From assembly GCA_010645155.1 (NCBI GenBank), contig CM021314.1:4059957-4123956 (forward strand): 64,000 bases of DNA. The letters are read 5' to 3'. Shown here one piece after another: positions 53,665-63,979 of the stretch. Within the stretch, counting starts at the first letter, position 1. Every line of letters starts with the position of its first letter. The translations under genes and the position numbers were made by a program. The notes below the pieces were generated by a model. It worked only from the letters and a program-made list of their open reading frames with translations. It was not told the origin of the DNA and did no database searches. This DNA comes from Tigriopus japonicus (lineage: Eukaryota; Arthropoda; Copepoda; Harpacticoida; Harpacticidae).

Positions 53665-55475
53665 TTATGTCTTCTGGTGTGAAAAACGGTCTGGTTGGCA
53701 CAGTGGGCGTCCGGAGCGAGAATATCCGATAGGAGGGGGTTGAACTGATAAAAGAGCGTTGGTCGCATAAGCTGGTTTTAAACGATCTGCGGACACATTA
53801 TCAGGCCCACTCTCTTTTTCCAACGTGAAAAACTTGGAATTCCTTTCCAAAACTCTATAAGGCCCTTGATAGGGTCTGGCCAAGGAAGGTTTGACAGAGT
53901 CGATGCGTTCAAACACGTGCGTACAGCTTTCAAGGTCTGGGAGCGACAATTGCGTTCCAACATTTCCATGCCATGATGGACGAGTGAATACTTGTGTTCT
54001 CATTTTGTTTCGTAACCGTAAGAGATAATCATGTGGAGAATCTGGAGGCACTGTGTGGAAAAAAACTGCAGACAGTCTTGGAAGATCTCCAAAAACCATC
54101 TCAAATGAAGAGCAACCTAGGTCTTCTTCAACGCTGGATCGTATTCCAAGCATAATTAATGGAAGGTTAACAAACCAATCATCCGACCCGCAACGAGACA
54201 TGAGTGCAGATTTAATTTGTTGATGCAAACGTTCGACCATACCATTTTATTGTGGATGGTAGGCTGTGGTGTTAGAATGCCATGTCCCCAACAGGTTCAT
54301 CAGTTCTGACCAAAGGGACGATGTGAATTGGCGTCCCCTGTCTGAAACAACCGAAACGGGCACGCCATATCGTTGGATCCATCCATGCAAAAAGGTTGCA
54401 GCACATGTTGCTGCGTCGATGCTTGGCATGGGTAAAGCTTCGGCAAATCGCGAGAAACGGTCCACAATAGTAAATATGTAATGATGACCTTTGCTTGGAG
54501 GCAATGGACCAACAATGTCGACATGCAGTTCGGCGAACTTTGAAGTGGGAGCAGATTCAAATTGCTCAAATGATGTATGGTTGTGCTTGAAGATCTTTGA
54601 TGATTGACAATCTGTGCACTCTTTGACCCACTTTGAAACATCTTTGGACATTGAAGGCCAGACATATCGTTTAGCAATCAATTTTTTGGTGGATTTTGTT
54701 CCAGGATGGTTAAGGGAGTGAATTGCTTCAAACACTCTGTGTTCCATTCCAGCAGGCACTACTGGTCGATGTGATAAGGCACGAGTATCCACGACTATCT
54801 GGTAACCATCATGGTCTACCAATTTCCAGTGTTCTGGCCACGGTTCACCAGAGTTTGGTCTCATTCTTGCACGCCTTTGGGCGTCGGCAATATCCTTGTT
54901 GAGATCAGCCACCACAGCAAGGGCGATTGGATTTCTTGAAAGAGCATCCGCGACTACGTTGGGTGGTCCATCCGCATGTCTAATATCGGAAGTGTATTGA
55001 CTAATGTAGTGGAGCATGCGACTAACTCGGTCGTTTTCGTGAGAATGAGATGAGGAACCCCGCTTGGCAGCAGAGATAAGGGGTTTGTGATCCGTCAGGA
55101 TGTGGAAGCGATGTTCTGCGACTCCTTCAACGATGTGACGAAACTTTGCGAGTGATAGCTTGATAGCGAGGAGTTCGCGTTCGTATGTGGAGTATTTTTT
55201 TTTGTTCTGTTGAGTCTTCGACTGTAGAAGCCAATAGGCCGCAAAGACCCGCACAAGTATTGCTCCAGCACTGACCCGACGGCAGTATCTGATGCATCAG
55301 TAGCTAATCGAGTAGGAAATGATGCGGACGGGAAAGCCAAGGTTGTTTGGGAGGCAAGAGCAGAACAAAGGGAGCGAAAAGACTCTTGTGCTTCAGGGGA
55401 CCATGGTATTGGAGAGTCCCGAGTTTGCCCAGTCTTTCTGCCTTTGCGACGGTTTGTTTTCTGATTTAAGAGCAC
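53665..55475 (-). pseudogene. RNase H and integrase of element B
   Basis: 55475-55095 holds TRLATDASDTAVGSVLEQ (RNase H). A frame change near 55200, in a run of t, leads to 55254-54247 with LTDHKPLISAAK, VVADALSRNP, HSLNHPGTKSTKKL, CTDCQ, HVDIVGPLPPSKG and SDRGRQFTSSLWSEL. A TAA at 54247-54249 falls just before the third catalytic motif. The same frame goes on as MVERLHQQIKSAL, then PSLARPYQGPYRVLER and VSADRLKPAY at the end. Integrase of this style belongs to the CsRn1 group. Confidence 0.88.
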
Positions 55476-56294
55476 CTAGAGTGGCTCAGCCTTCTTGGCG
55501 AAGTATGGGAGGAACCTGTGATAGAAATTTACTAACCCCAGAAATTCCTGAAACTTGCGCACTGTTTTGGGAACCGGGTAATTCTCAATGGCTTCAACTC
55601 TATCAGCCAAAGTTGCAATACCCTCGGCTGAAATACAACAATCCAGGAATGAGAGGCTCTTTTCGCCCAGAATGCACTTCGCGGGATTTATCAACAACCC
55701 AGCTTCATCAAGTCGCAAAAACAGTGCACGCAAATGATCAACGTGCTCATCGCGATTTCGGGAAGCAACTAGGACGTCATCCACATAACAGTAAATCTCG
55801 TCGAGACCTTGCAACGTCGTGTCCATAAATCGCTGAAAAACCTGGGCCGCATTCCGCAGCCCAAATGGCATCCTCAACCACTCAAAGAGGCCAAAGAGAG
55901 TAGCCGTTGCAGTCAAGGGAATGCTAGCCTCATCAACAGGTATCTGATGGAAGGCTCTAACCAGGTCTATCTTACTGAAGATCGTACAACCCTGAAGACC
56001 AAGACAGAAATCTTCTATGTGTGGTAGACTGTAAGAGTCTGCAACTGTCAGACGGTTAAGCGATCGAAAATCCCCAACTGGGCGAAACGTTCCATCTTGT
56101 TTACGGACCACATGGAGGGCGGAAGTGTAGGAACTTTGAGACAGTCTCCAAATTTTCAAACAGAGGAGACGTTGAGTTTCTTCGTATGTGATGTCCAGTT
56201 TTGATCCAAACATACGTCTAGGAGCGGCCTTGAAAGGCTTTGAACCGGGAAGAAGCTGAATATGAAGTTTTTCTTGATGTTTTGGTTCTGGCAT
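55476..56294 (-). pseudogene. Reverse transcriptase of element B
   Basis: Open for 272 codons: FRPVGDFRSLNRLTVADSYS, FSKIDLVRAFHQIPVDEA, LRMPFGLRNAAQVFQRFMD, the box YCYVDDVLVAS and FQEFLGLVNFYHRFLPYFAK. Catalytic aspartates are present. It stops right after KKAEPL, before the linker to RNase H. Confidence 0.9.
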
Positions 56295-56342
56295 TGGTGC
56301 CTCCGGATTGTGATTCGTTATATTCGGGAAGGCCTGTAGGAG

Positions 56343-56885
56343 TTAACGAAACGGGCTATTTACATTTTCTTGTGCAAGCACTGGGGTCACCGCATATGCG
56401 GTACCACACCGTTCTGCTAAGCTTCGTTTATCTATAAGTTTTGTATCCCCACAATCCACATAGATCTGGAATTTGGCAAGGAAATCTTGTTCAAGCAAGT
56501 AGTCTTCAACGTCAGAAACAAAAAAATTGTGCTCACATAGCCGACCCAAGCCAATATCAAAAGTCATTTTGGGGTAGTCATAACATGGTATTGTAGATCC
56601 AGTGGCTTGACGGAAAAGATCATGACGTGGAATGAACTTGAGCTTGTCTTCTTTAGATGCTGGAGCCATTGACCAAGTGGCACCACTGTCCGCAACCATG
56701 AAGCGTTTTCCGATGGAGTCATAAACTCGGACACAATTTTGAGCATTCCTGAAGTTAGTCGGAAGAGCACTATCGGGCAGAGAAGAGTAAGATAGGGACA
56801 AGGAAGGGCACCCAGCAACCATGGTTATTGCCGCCGGGCGCCTTGGCCGTATCCCGAACTCCGATACGCACACCCTGGTTGGCAT
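56343..56885 (-). pseudogene. Protease region of element B
   Basis: KRFMVADSGATWSMAP holds the retropepsin D-S-G-A, and FVSDVEDYLLEQDFLAKF is the usual distal part. A CHCC-type finger (CYYHRRFAGRARKC) typical of CsRn1-like gags lies just upstream near 56890-56955, in a different frame. The stop is at 56343, before the reverse transcriptase. Confidence 0.8.
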
Positions 56886-56992
56886 TTGCGGGCTCTTCCT
56901 GCAAAACGGCGGTGATAATAACAGAATCCATTAGCTAATTCATCGCCAGGCTTGAATCGGTGAGTTTGTCCGCGCTGATATGAAGCCAGAAC

Positions 56993-57622
56993 TTAATTGG
57001 TTTCACCAATGGTGGGTGGGATACCTTCTTCATCCGAATGAAGACCTACAAGGCTCACCACACCCCAGTGGGGATTTCGAGCGGATGAACGACAAAGAGC
57101 CGCAATTTCTGTGTCAGCTTTAGTAGCTAGTTCTGTCAACGTTAGAGCTGATGAAGAAGCTAGTTGTGGTTGGAGGGAGGCGGGTAGTTTTTGGATGAAT
57201 AGCTCTCGGAGGAACATTGAGGATTCTGGTGAAGAATCCGGCCAGATCACTTCCATAGTTGTAAGAAGATCAGATGGTCTAGCGTCACCCAATTGGCAAT
57301 CAAGGAGCTCTTGAACGTGTTGAGTTTGGGGTTTTAAAGTAGCGTGGAGCAAGGCCGCTTTAAACCCGGTGTATTCTTGGCCAACTTGTGGGGATTTGAT
57401 ATAGGAGTGGACCTTACGCAATATTTCTGGTTCCAGTACAGCAACATAATGGTGAAAACGAGACTTCTCAGAGGTGATTCGGAAGGTGAGGAATGAGGAC
57501 TCGCATTGCAGGAACCAGAGTTCCGGATCGAAGTCGAGAAACTTAGGGAGGCGAACTGACACATGATGCACGGCGGAGGGTTCCGGCGTTGGTGGGACAA
57601 AGTCGGATGCAGGAGAGGCCAT
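56993..57622 (-). pseudogene. gag of element B
   Basis: A start at 57622 (MASPASDFVPPTPEPSAVH) lies just inside the primer site; an earlier in-frame ATG at 57724 falls in the LTR and is rejected. VRLPKFLDFDPELWFLQCES and LFIQKLPASLQPQLASSSAL are conserved in CsRn1-like gags. A stop at 56993 falls before the zinc finger. Confidence 0.8.
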
Positions 57623-57665
57623 TTGGCTTGTCCAATAGGTCAAGAAGGGCGTGGTTTGGGGTTGA

Positions 57666-57681
57666 CACGTCGGGGTCACCA
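57666..57681 (-). promoter_or_regulatory. Primer-binding site of element B, tRNA-Trp type
   Basis: The minus strand reads TGGTGACCCCGACGTG, three bases inside the LTR. Confidence 0.85.
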
Positions 57682-57684
57682 ATT

Positions 57685-57778
57685 TGTAATGCCTAATCAA
57701 GGGTGTTTGCTGGTTGCTCGTCAAATCTTTATTGAATCACCATCAGCTAATTGAGGAGGTTCAGCGTCAAAGCTGAAC
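57685..57778 (-). repeat. 5' LTR of element B
   Basis: 94 bp; carries aataaa on the minus strand (attcaataaagatttg). Confidence 0.85.
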
Positions 57779-58169
57779 GCATTCCGAGATTACTATACAT
57801 TTGCCCGTTTTGGGGGGCAAACTTGATACGTAATTGATTTAAACAATAAAAATTTTAATTTGCCTCAATAGTTGGCGCAATTTTTTCGAATATGGCAGTA
57901 GTTTTGATTATGAATGTTCAATCTTAGTTTAAATGCCATTTTGTAGAGATTTTTGAATTTTGGTTTATTTTGGGAAGGCTCTTTTGATCATTGGTCATTC
58001 ATTTATTTTCCTCAATTTTGCCCAAAATATTTTTTGACTAGAAGTTTCGAATAAATATTTAATTTTTCCTAGAAACAGCCAAAATATTAAAAAAATCGAG
58101 GAAAAGTGGAAAAATATTTTTAAAATGTTTTATATTTTAAAAAATATATTTCCGGGCCCTACTGATCAC

Positions 58170-59551
58170 AAACCCTTAACCTTTGTATTTTCGAAAGCCA
58201 GGGATGCAATTTCTTCCCGACTTCAACGCCAAATTGCATTCATCTCTGAATTTTCAGCGGAAATTCATAATGTGTCCGGGAAAAATAATGTAGTGGCTGA
58301 TGCACTTTCCCGTGTGTGTGTCATTCGATTACACCGCAATCTTTGGCCGAGACCCAAGCGCAAGATTCGGAGTTGGCTTTAGTGCAGACTTCTTTAACGT
58401 CTCTAAAGTTTCGAATGGTGACGATGTCTCCAGGAGTTCAAGTGTTGTGCGATGTCTCTGGACCCAATCCTCGACCTTGGGTTCCAGAATCAATGAGAAA
58501 GACAGTGTTTGAGTCAATTCACGCGACTGCTCATTCTGGCGCCCGTGCAGGAAGGCGTCTTATCGCTCTACATTTTGTGTGGCATGGAATGAATCGCGAT
58601 GTGACTCGATGGACGGCGGAGTGCCTCCATTGTCAACGCGACAAAATAACACGCCATACACGCTCCCCCGTCGAACAAATGGAGGTGCCCTCATCACGTT
58701 ACCAAATCATCCACTTGGATATTGTGGGGCCTTTGGAGGTGTCAGGCGGGCAGCGATACCTTCTTACAATCATAGATCGGTTTACTCGTTGGCCAGAAGC
58801 CATTCCGATGCCCAATGTCACCGCCTTAACTTGCACACGCGCTCTTTTGTCCGGCTGGATTTGTCGGTTTGGTTTACCCGAGACCATTATTACCGACAGG
58901 GGAACTCAATTCCCGTCTTCTCTGTGGTCTGAGTTGACCAGGATGCTGGGGACGCAACTTCACCACACCACGGCCTACCACCCTCAAGCCAACGGGTTGA
59001 TTGAACGATTTCATAGTCATTTATAAGATGCTCTCCGTTCCCGGTTGGCTGGTTGTCAATGGGTGTTTCACTTACCTTGGATGCTTTTTGGCATTTGTTG
59101 TGCCCCAAAAGATGACAACAACCTTTCTCCTTCCCAATTACTCTATGGGAGTAGCTTAAAGGTCCCAGGGTCCCTATGCGTGCATCCCAATAGTGACGTC
59201 TCGATGGCACAACACTTCCGGAATTTACAATATCAACGTGAGCTCATCTTACCGAGTCCAACTCATTTTCATGGAAAACAAAAGTCTTTTGTGCCCGAGA
59301 AACTTTTAAGTTGTCCATTTGTGTGGGTCAGAGTGGAGGGGATCAAAGCTTCCTTGGAATCTCCCTACGAGGGCACATTTCCAGTTCTTAAACGGTCAGA
59401 CAAAACATTTGTTCTGGACATAGATGGAAAAGAGAAGGTTATTTCGATTGACCATCTCAAACCGGCTACAATGGATAATTCCAAACCCCCAACCTTTGTT
59501 ACCTGTGCCGGTCGTTCTGTGGTACCCCTGTTGCGTTTTCAACCCAGATGA
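58170..59551 (+). pseudogene. RNase H end and integrase of element H
   Basis: Right of hAT-3 the frame resumes in the KPLTFVFSK part of the RNase H motif and reaches NVVADALSRVCV. After a frame change near 58315, the integrase reads IHATAHSGARAGRRL, CLHCQRDK, HLDIVGPLEVSGG, TDRGTQFPSSLWSEL and HPQANGLIERFHSHL. A TAA at about 59023 cuts the frame. It continues as the C-terminal region with VPEKLLSCPFVWVRV and VISIDHLKPATM. The stop is at 59551. Confidence 0.88.
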
Positions 59552-59570
59552 ATCCGGATCTACCCGGGGA

Positions 59571-60010
59571 ACTGTGGCGGCTCGCAAATAGGCTCCTGCT
59601 CCTGCTCTATCGACGAGAGTTACAAAGAAATAGAATGCGGATTTTGATAAGTTAATTGATTAAGAATATACAAACTCATAAGCACGACTTATGAATCGCT
59701 TTCATTCAAGACAGATTGGTCAACCCAATATCAATCATATGGGAAGAGACAGATCTGGTAATCCGAGAAGTCACAAGGTGGGTCGAAAGAGACCACGAAG
59801 ACGGACGGAGTAGACTCGCAGCGGGGAAGAAACAAGAAACACACGGATGAAGTCACCCACAGAAAAGACGAGAGTCACAACCGAGGACTCGACAAGGATA
59901 GACATCCAAATCGAGCATTCGCAAAGAAAGTCATCTTCTCTGATCTCTTGATTAAGAATCATCTCCTCTGGTTGAGTAATGTAACCCATGGATCTACGTT
60001 GGACCAACCT
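59571..60010 (+). repeat. Probable 3' LTR or untranslated end of element H
   Basis: Begins tgtggcggctcgcaaatagg after a short stretch following the integrase stop. CsRn1-like LTRs begin in this way. No second copy is in the window, so its end is unknown. Confidence 0.4.
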
Positions 60011-60547
60011 TCATCCGTCGAGAACAGTAGGACAAACCCATTTTGCAATTGCGTTTCTATGCAAATGTTTGTACCTTTTCCCCAGCCTTGCAAGTTCCCC
60101 CTTTTTATTTGAGCCAGACAGCTGATAGGAGGTGTTTTCTTTTGCTGTCCTTACGTGTGTATGAGGATCAATAAAGTAGATTGAAGTAAAAGGAAGTTCA
60201 TTATAGGGTGCACAAAGCAAATATCAATATTTAGATTGGGGCGTAAAGATCGACTTTGGTAGAAACGCATTAGACTTGGAGTGTGACCACAAACTTGGTA
60301 GGAGTTCAACCAGCTTGTCTCCATAGTCCAGATAGTGAGTATAGGCTATGGTGTAGGGCAGGTCGAAAGGGTTTACGACCTGCCCTTTCGACCAGGGTTT
60401 TGTGAGTTGATTTCAGACCGAGGTGTGGTGATTGCTTTACTGAATATGGCAAGTCCCGAAATCACCAATAAAAATGATGATATTTTCAGTCTCAGGATAA
60501 AAGTAACATCACAGTGCATAGTTAAAAGATACTAAATAAAGAGATTA
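60011..60547. other. No gene recognised; short hairpin at 60358-60396
   Basis: gggcaggtcgaaaggg and, shortly after, cgacctgccctttcgacc form overlapping perfect inverted repeats of 10-11 bp. No other structure is seen in this stretch. Confidence 0.5.
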
Positions 60548-60880
60548 CTATGGCAACTCGTAAACTTGCAGGTTTAAGTCTTGTAGGTTCTTTAAGTAAA
60601 GTTTAAACGCGCAACTTGGAAGTGGATACCGATCCGGAACAGATTGCGCGTTAAGGAACCGATAATCCCCACAAGTCCTCCCAGACCCACTACACTTCTT
60701 CTTTGGCAATATCAAACTTGGCCTTTGAAATTTGACAAGGACGAGAAAAACAAGGAGGTCCAGAAGGTTTGATGTAATGACAAACATTATAGAATATGGA
60801 TGGTAAGGCAGACGATGGCTTAAGCAGTGAAGTAAACTTTTGCAAAAGTCGGAGATAACCTCAACTCTCGGCGGAAGACA
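60548..60880 (-). pseudogene. Reverse transcriptase scrap of element I
   Basis: CGDYRFLNAQSVPDRYPLPS is the early reverse-transcriptase block of CsRn1-like elements. Just upstream in another frame lies NVCHYIKPSGPPCFSRPCQ. The rest of the polymerase is missing. It has the same strand and family as the protease and gag pieces at 62050-63036. Confidence 0.75.
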
Positions 60881-61033
60881 GGGAATAAATGCTAAGCAGA
60901 TAATTTTGAGAAAATGGAGCTGGTGAAAGAAAAGTTGAAACCAAATGTTTTTTAAATAAAATTTGATATTATTAATCAAAGTTGAATGAAATCATCATCA
61001 TCAAGTAACGGGATTCCAAAAGGCGGTTATTTT

Positions 61034-61162
61034 TGTTGCATGAGGCGATGTTGGTAAATGACTAGATGTATTTCTCTTGGAGACATTGAAATATATACAT
61101 AATGGAATGACTAGTACACGAGCATGAGCATAGATGACTAGAGTGAAGGCGGGAATAGAACA
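61034..61162 (-). repeat. 3' LTR of the miniature element
   Basis: 129 bp, pairs with 61907-62035. Confidence 0.88.
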
Positions 61163-61600
61163 TCTCCCTCTTTCGGGGGCACAAGTAAAATACATAAAAC
61201 TATAAATATAAAATTGGATATCACAGATGGGAAAGGTAAATCACAGTAGTGACTAGAATGTAAATTGACTTGACTAGAATCCAACATCTCCTTCCCTCAC
61301 CGGGCATCGCTTTCATCCACCGCATGGCATCGCTTTCATCCATGGTGGCGGCGTCGTCGTCCACAGTGGGATTTTCGTCTCCATGGCGGGTCCACATGGT
61401 GGGAGACTTACCGGGGAATTTTCCCTCCCGGCTCACCGTCAATCCCATACCATCCTCCTCTCGAGGCACCATCCTCTTCTCAAGGCACTAATGGGAATAT
61501 TGACGGCCACTTCCGGGTATCACGCCGGCCACGTTGGCGGGAATCGCGCCGGCCACGGGTTTAGGCTCGGTTTAGAAAAGTCGGGGGGCTTCGTTTCATC

Positions 61601-61702
61601 GATGGTGGTCTCCACGTCGATGGTGGTCTCCACGTCGATGGTGGTCTCCACGTCGATGGTGGTCTCCACGTCGATGGTGGTCTCCACGTCGATGGTGGAA
61701 TT
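61601..61702. repeat. 18-bp minisatellite, five copies plus a partial
   Basis: gatggtggtctccacgtc starts at 61601, 61619, 61637, 61655 and 61673, followed by a partial copy. The copies are perfect. The unit is a multiple of three, so both strands read through it as peptide repeats. Confidence 0.95.
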
Positions 61703-61894
61703 GGTGGGGTTACCGGACCCATGGTGGGATCTTGTCGGATCCGTGACGGAAAACGTCCCGGGGAAACAAGATCTCCCGGACACGCGTTGGTTCCGCCACC
61801 CTCGGTTGAGGCACCACCCTCTTAAAGGCACCACTCACTCCCCCCAAACGCAGTCGAGGCTCAAGTCACAAGTCGGCTCGCAGGTCGGCACGAA

Positions 61895-61906
61895 CCGACT
61901 GCGCCA
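61895..61906 (-). promoter_or_regulatory. Primer-binding site of the miniature element, tRNA-Ser type
   Basis: The reverse complement is TGGCGCAGTCGG, beside the right-hand LTR. Confidence 0.85.
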
Positions 61907-62035
61907 TGTTGCATCAGGAGATGTTGGTAAATGACTAGATGTATTTCTCTTGGAGACATTGAAATATATACATAATGGAATGACTAGTACACGAGCATGA
62001 GCATAGATGACTAGAGTGAAGGCGGGAATAGAACA
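61907..62035 (-). repeat. 5' LTR of the miniature element
   Basis: 129 bp; two differences from the other copy, both in its first 15 bases as read on the plus strand. Confidence 0.88.
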
Positions 62036-62049
62036 TTTTTTACGTCCAC

Positions 62050-62310
62050 TCAAAGGTTGTTGCAACAAAGAAAATCAACCCCAATTATGGGCATGGATAC
62101 ATCCGCAACAATCAATTTCCATTCATAGACATTTCCCAATCCAAAATCAATTTTACGTTTCACGGTTCCACAGGTGAAAATGGACGATCCACTGGCATTG
62201 GCCAATTTAATTGAATTCTCTGGATTTATCTCGGATGTCCAGGACGGAGACAAACCAAAAATCCACCAAAAACGAGTGTTGTAAATTTGATCAACAATAT
62301 AAAACAGCAT
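62050..62310 (-). pseudogene. Protease C-terminal part of element I
   Basis: FTCGTVKRKIDFGLGNVYEW and IVADVSMPIIGVDFLCCNNL match the distal part of CsRn1-like retropepsins (compare ILGADFLSKNNL in H). The D-S-G-A active-site segment is not visible. Confidence 0.7.
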
Positions 62311-62439
62311 ACCATGAGCACTTGAAGAATCTAAATTAGAAAAAATATTTTTTTTATCATTTGTGTGAGCTGCCGAAACAAAAAAACGTCAGCGCCACTT
62401 CAGTTTTTTGACTTGAAATCACGTTAAATTAGCGGTCCT

Positions 62440-63036
62440 TTGCAATGCGACGGATCAAGGCACCTGTGAGCCTTTTTTTCCATAACGGCGATGCAAAAAA
62501 CACAAGAGGGGACTTGAACCCTACAATGACGAAGCCAAGCCAGATGTCATATTAGAGCCAGATAGATTTATGACGTCTTCATAGAAAACACTCATCGGCA
62601 AATCAACTAGGGTAGCTAATGACAATTGACCATGACAAGGAAACGCCTTCATCGACTTATACTTGATGAGGAAAGCTTTGGTGTCTTCTATCCTTTCAAT
62701 CCTATCCAATAACGTGGTGCACAGAGCATATGACTCGGCATTGGGTAAACTTTCCGGCGATAATTCTAGAAAGTTAGTAATTCATTGCAAAGGTTTTGGA
62801 TTCGATACTTGAAGCAAATCTGCCTTTATAGTTGAGTAGGGATCAAGATCAGATGATTTAAATTGAAGAACGAATGCCGGAACCCTCAAAATAATGTCTG
62901 AACCCAACGAGGCAATGGCATAACCAAACTTGGTTAAGGACACCGATATTTTCCGCAAACGAAATTTGGCCTCGGCTAAATGAAGCCATTTTTGCGGATC
63001 GTAGCTCCAAAATGGTGGGATTTTGACTGAAAACAT
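62440..63036 (-). pseudogene. gag of element I
   Basis: 63036-62782 carries VKIPPFWSYDPQKWLHLAEA and SLTKFGYAIASLGSDII, the N-terminal gag pattern of CsRn1-like elements. A further frame (62709-62521) covers the middle. Near 62470-62500 the minus strand reads LCFLHRRYGKKGS, the start of a CHCC-type finger. Frames are broken and the start is uncertain. Confidence 0.65.
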
Positions 63037-63149
63037 AGATAGCTCTGGTTAGACGAGAGCAAGTCTTCTGCTCGCCACACTGTTTCTTTTTGAATAAAAT
63101 ATGAACAAAATGATAAATGAAATATTCACAAAAATGGTTTGACCTCACC

Positions 63150-63979
63150 CGCGTTTAGGGGACATATTAATTCAAAGGGTGACTTGTTAATGAAGGAAAT
63201 AGTGATTGGCGAGTTGGTCAATTGATCTTGGTAATGCAGAAAAATGGAAACTGAAGAGTTAATTGGTTGGAATTGGAAAAAGATGTGAAGGAGAAGGATT
63301 GAACATATCGAGAGAAGTAGAAAGGTTTGAAAAACTTCTACACTGATCCTTGAAATGGTCATTTGAAATCAATGTTTTAAATCTGTGGCTTGAAATTTGG
63401 CGGGATATACTATTTTGCTTATCAGACGTGGACGAGCTTGCGTAACTGTCCTGACCTTAATGAGTCGAACATTGCCAGATTGCCATGCTTGACTGGGGTT
63501 GCTTCAATGGTTCGCCCAAGAGGTCACTGAGAACAAGCCGTGCTCTCCATGACGAGAAGAATAAGAGCAAGTCACTCATGGTCACATATCTCTTCTTTTG
63601 ATGCCGCTTAGCTCAACTCACTATAACGTAAATTTCTTGCGCAATCATCGCTTTCAAAAGATAGCAGCAAAATGCTTTACCCAACGTTGCTTAGCATTAT
63701 CAGTCAAATGTCTAAATATTGTGGCGGGATCGATGAGGACAGATGTGTGAATCAGGTCGATCCTCGGGAGCGATGCCACAAAGTTCCAACGATCACCAGA
63801 TTGCCTCTTGACCGTTAAGTTCGATGTTGGAATTAAAGACCGAGATGAGAATAAAGATGATGATGATAATGATCATGTCCCAAATGCAGGATAGGAACGG
63901 GAGTGGTTCGCTCCATTTGCTTCCAAGCTAAGAAGACTAGCTAAAAGGATGGACACAATAAGCACACAGACAATAATGG
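63150..63979. other. No gene recognised
   Basis: Possible 5' region of element I followed by unique-looking sequence. Short frames only. An imperfect gatgatgatgataatgat run lies near 63855. Confidence 0.5.

Larger units (their letters stand above)
53499..57778 (-). mobile_element. Element B: CsRn1-like Ty3/gypsy LTR retrotransposon inside hAT-3
   Basis: LTRs of 94 bp at 53499-53592 and 57685-57778 differ at four positions. The duplication gcatt (or catt) lies at 53494-53498 and 57779-57783. The primer-binding site at 57666-57681 reads TGGTGACCCCGACGTG on the minus strand, the exact complement expected of an animal tRNA-Trp 3' end, as used by CsRn1/Kabuki elements. The gag to integrase order is complete on the minus strand, but frames are broken. 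A 52-base gap lies at 53594-53645. Confidence 0.9.
53327..58161. mobile_element. Non-autonomous hAT transposon (hAT-3), carrying element B
   Basis: The left end reads TAGGGCCTGGAAA and the right end, on the other strand, TAGGGCCCGGAAA. The exact duplication CTGATCAC lies at 53319-53326 and 58162-58169, again with T at 2 and A at 7. Without element B the unit is about 550 bp, AT-rich, with no transposase frame. Its right part (about 57930-58150) resembles the core of hAT-1 near 1600-1800 (gccaaaatattaaaaaaatc against gccaaaatgttaaaaaaaat). It splits the conserved TDHKPL of element H RNase H. Confidence 0.9.
46741..59551 (+). mobile_element. Element H: CsRn1-like Ty3/gypsy retrotransposon, 5' truncated, split by A and hAT-3
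   Basis: Coding pieces lie in order on the plus strand: gag end (46741-47131), protease, reverse transcriptase and first half of RNase H (51703-53326), then RNase H end and integrase (58170-59551). Element A separates the first two with duplication GTAAC, and hAT-3 separates the last two with duplication CTGATCAC. In both cases the frame resumes when the insert and one duplication copy are ignored. The gag has the HKRW/CHCC-like finger and protease style of the CsRn1 group. The 5' LTR is not seen; a 3' LTR probably starts near 59571 (tgtggcggctcg). Confidence 0.8.
61034..62035 (-). mobile_element. Miniature non-autonomous LTR retrotransposon (TRIM-like)
   Basis: LTRs of 129 bp at 61034-61162 and 61907-62035 differ at two positions. 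A perfect tRNA-Ser primer-binding site (61895-61906, minus strand) and a purine tract next to the left LTR (minus aaagagggaga) set the orientation. The interior of about 745 bp has no gag or pol motif, only a low-complexity frame over an 18-bp minisatellite. It would need proteins in trans, plausibly from mag-like elements that use the same primer. It sits in element I within a T run, so the target duplication is ambiguous. Confidence 0.88.
60548..63036 (-). mobile_element. Element I: CsRn1-like retrotransposon remnant, split by a miniature LTR element
   Basis: Minus-strand order: gag (63036-62521), finger (about 62470), protease end (62310-62050), the 1.0-kb miniature element, then protease tail and reverse transcriptase start. 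The protease piece and the sequence left of 61034 join in a way typical of the family (NNL, then a short VDVK-type tail). LTRs of I are not recognised. Confidence 0.65.

Noticed and set aside
57622..57724. Upstream ATG at 57724 as start of element B gag
   Set aside because: It lies within the LTR and the codons after it cross the primer-binding site; the ATG at 57622 aligns with the conserved gag start.
61383..61934. 183-codon plus-strand frame with repeated MVVSTS
   Set aside because: Produced by the 18-bp minisatellite; the opposite strand is equally open and there is no motif.
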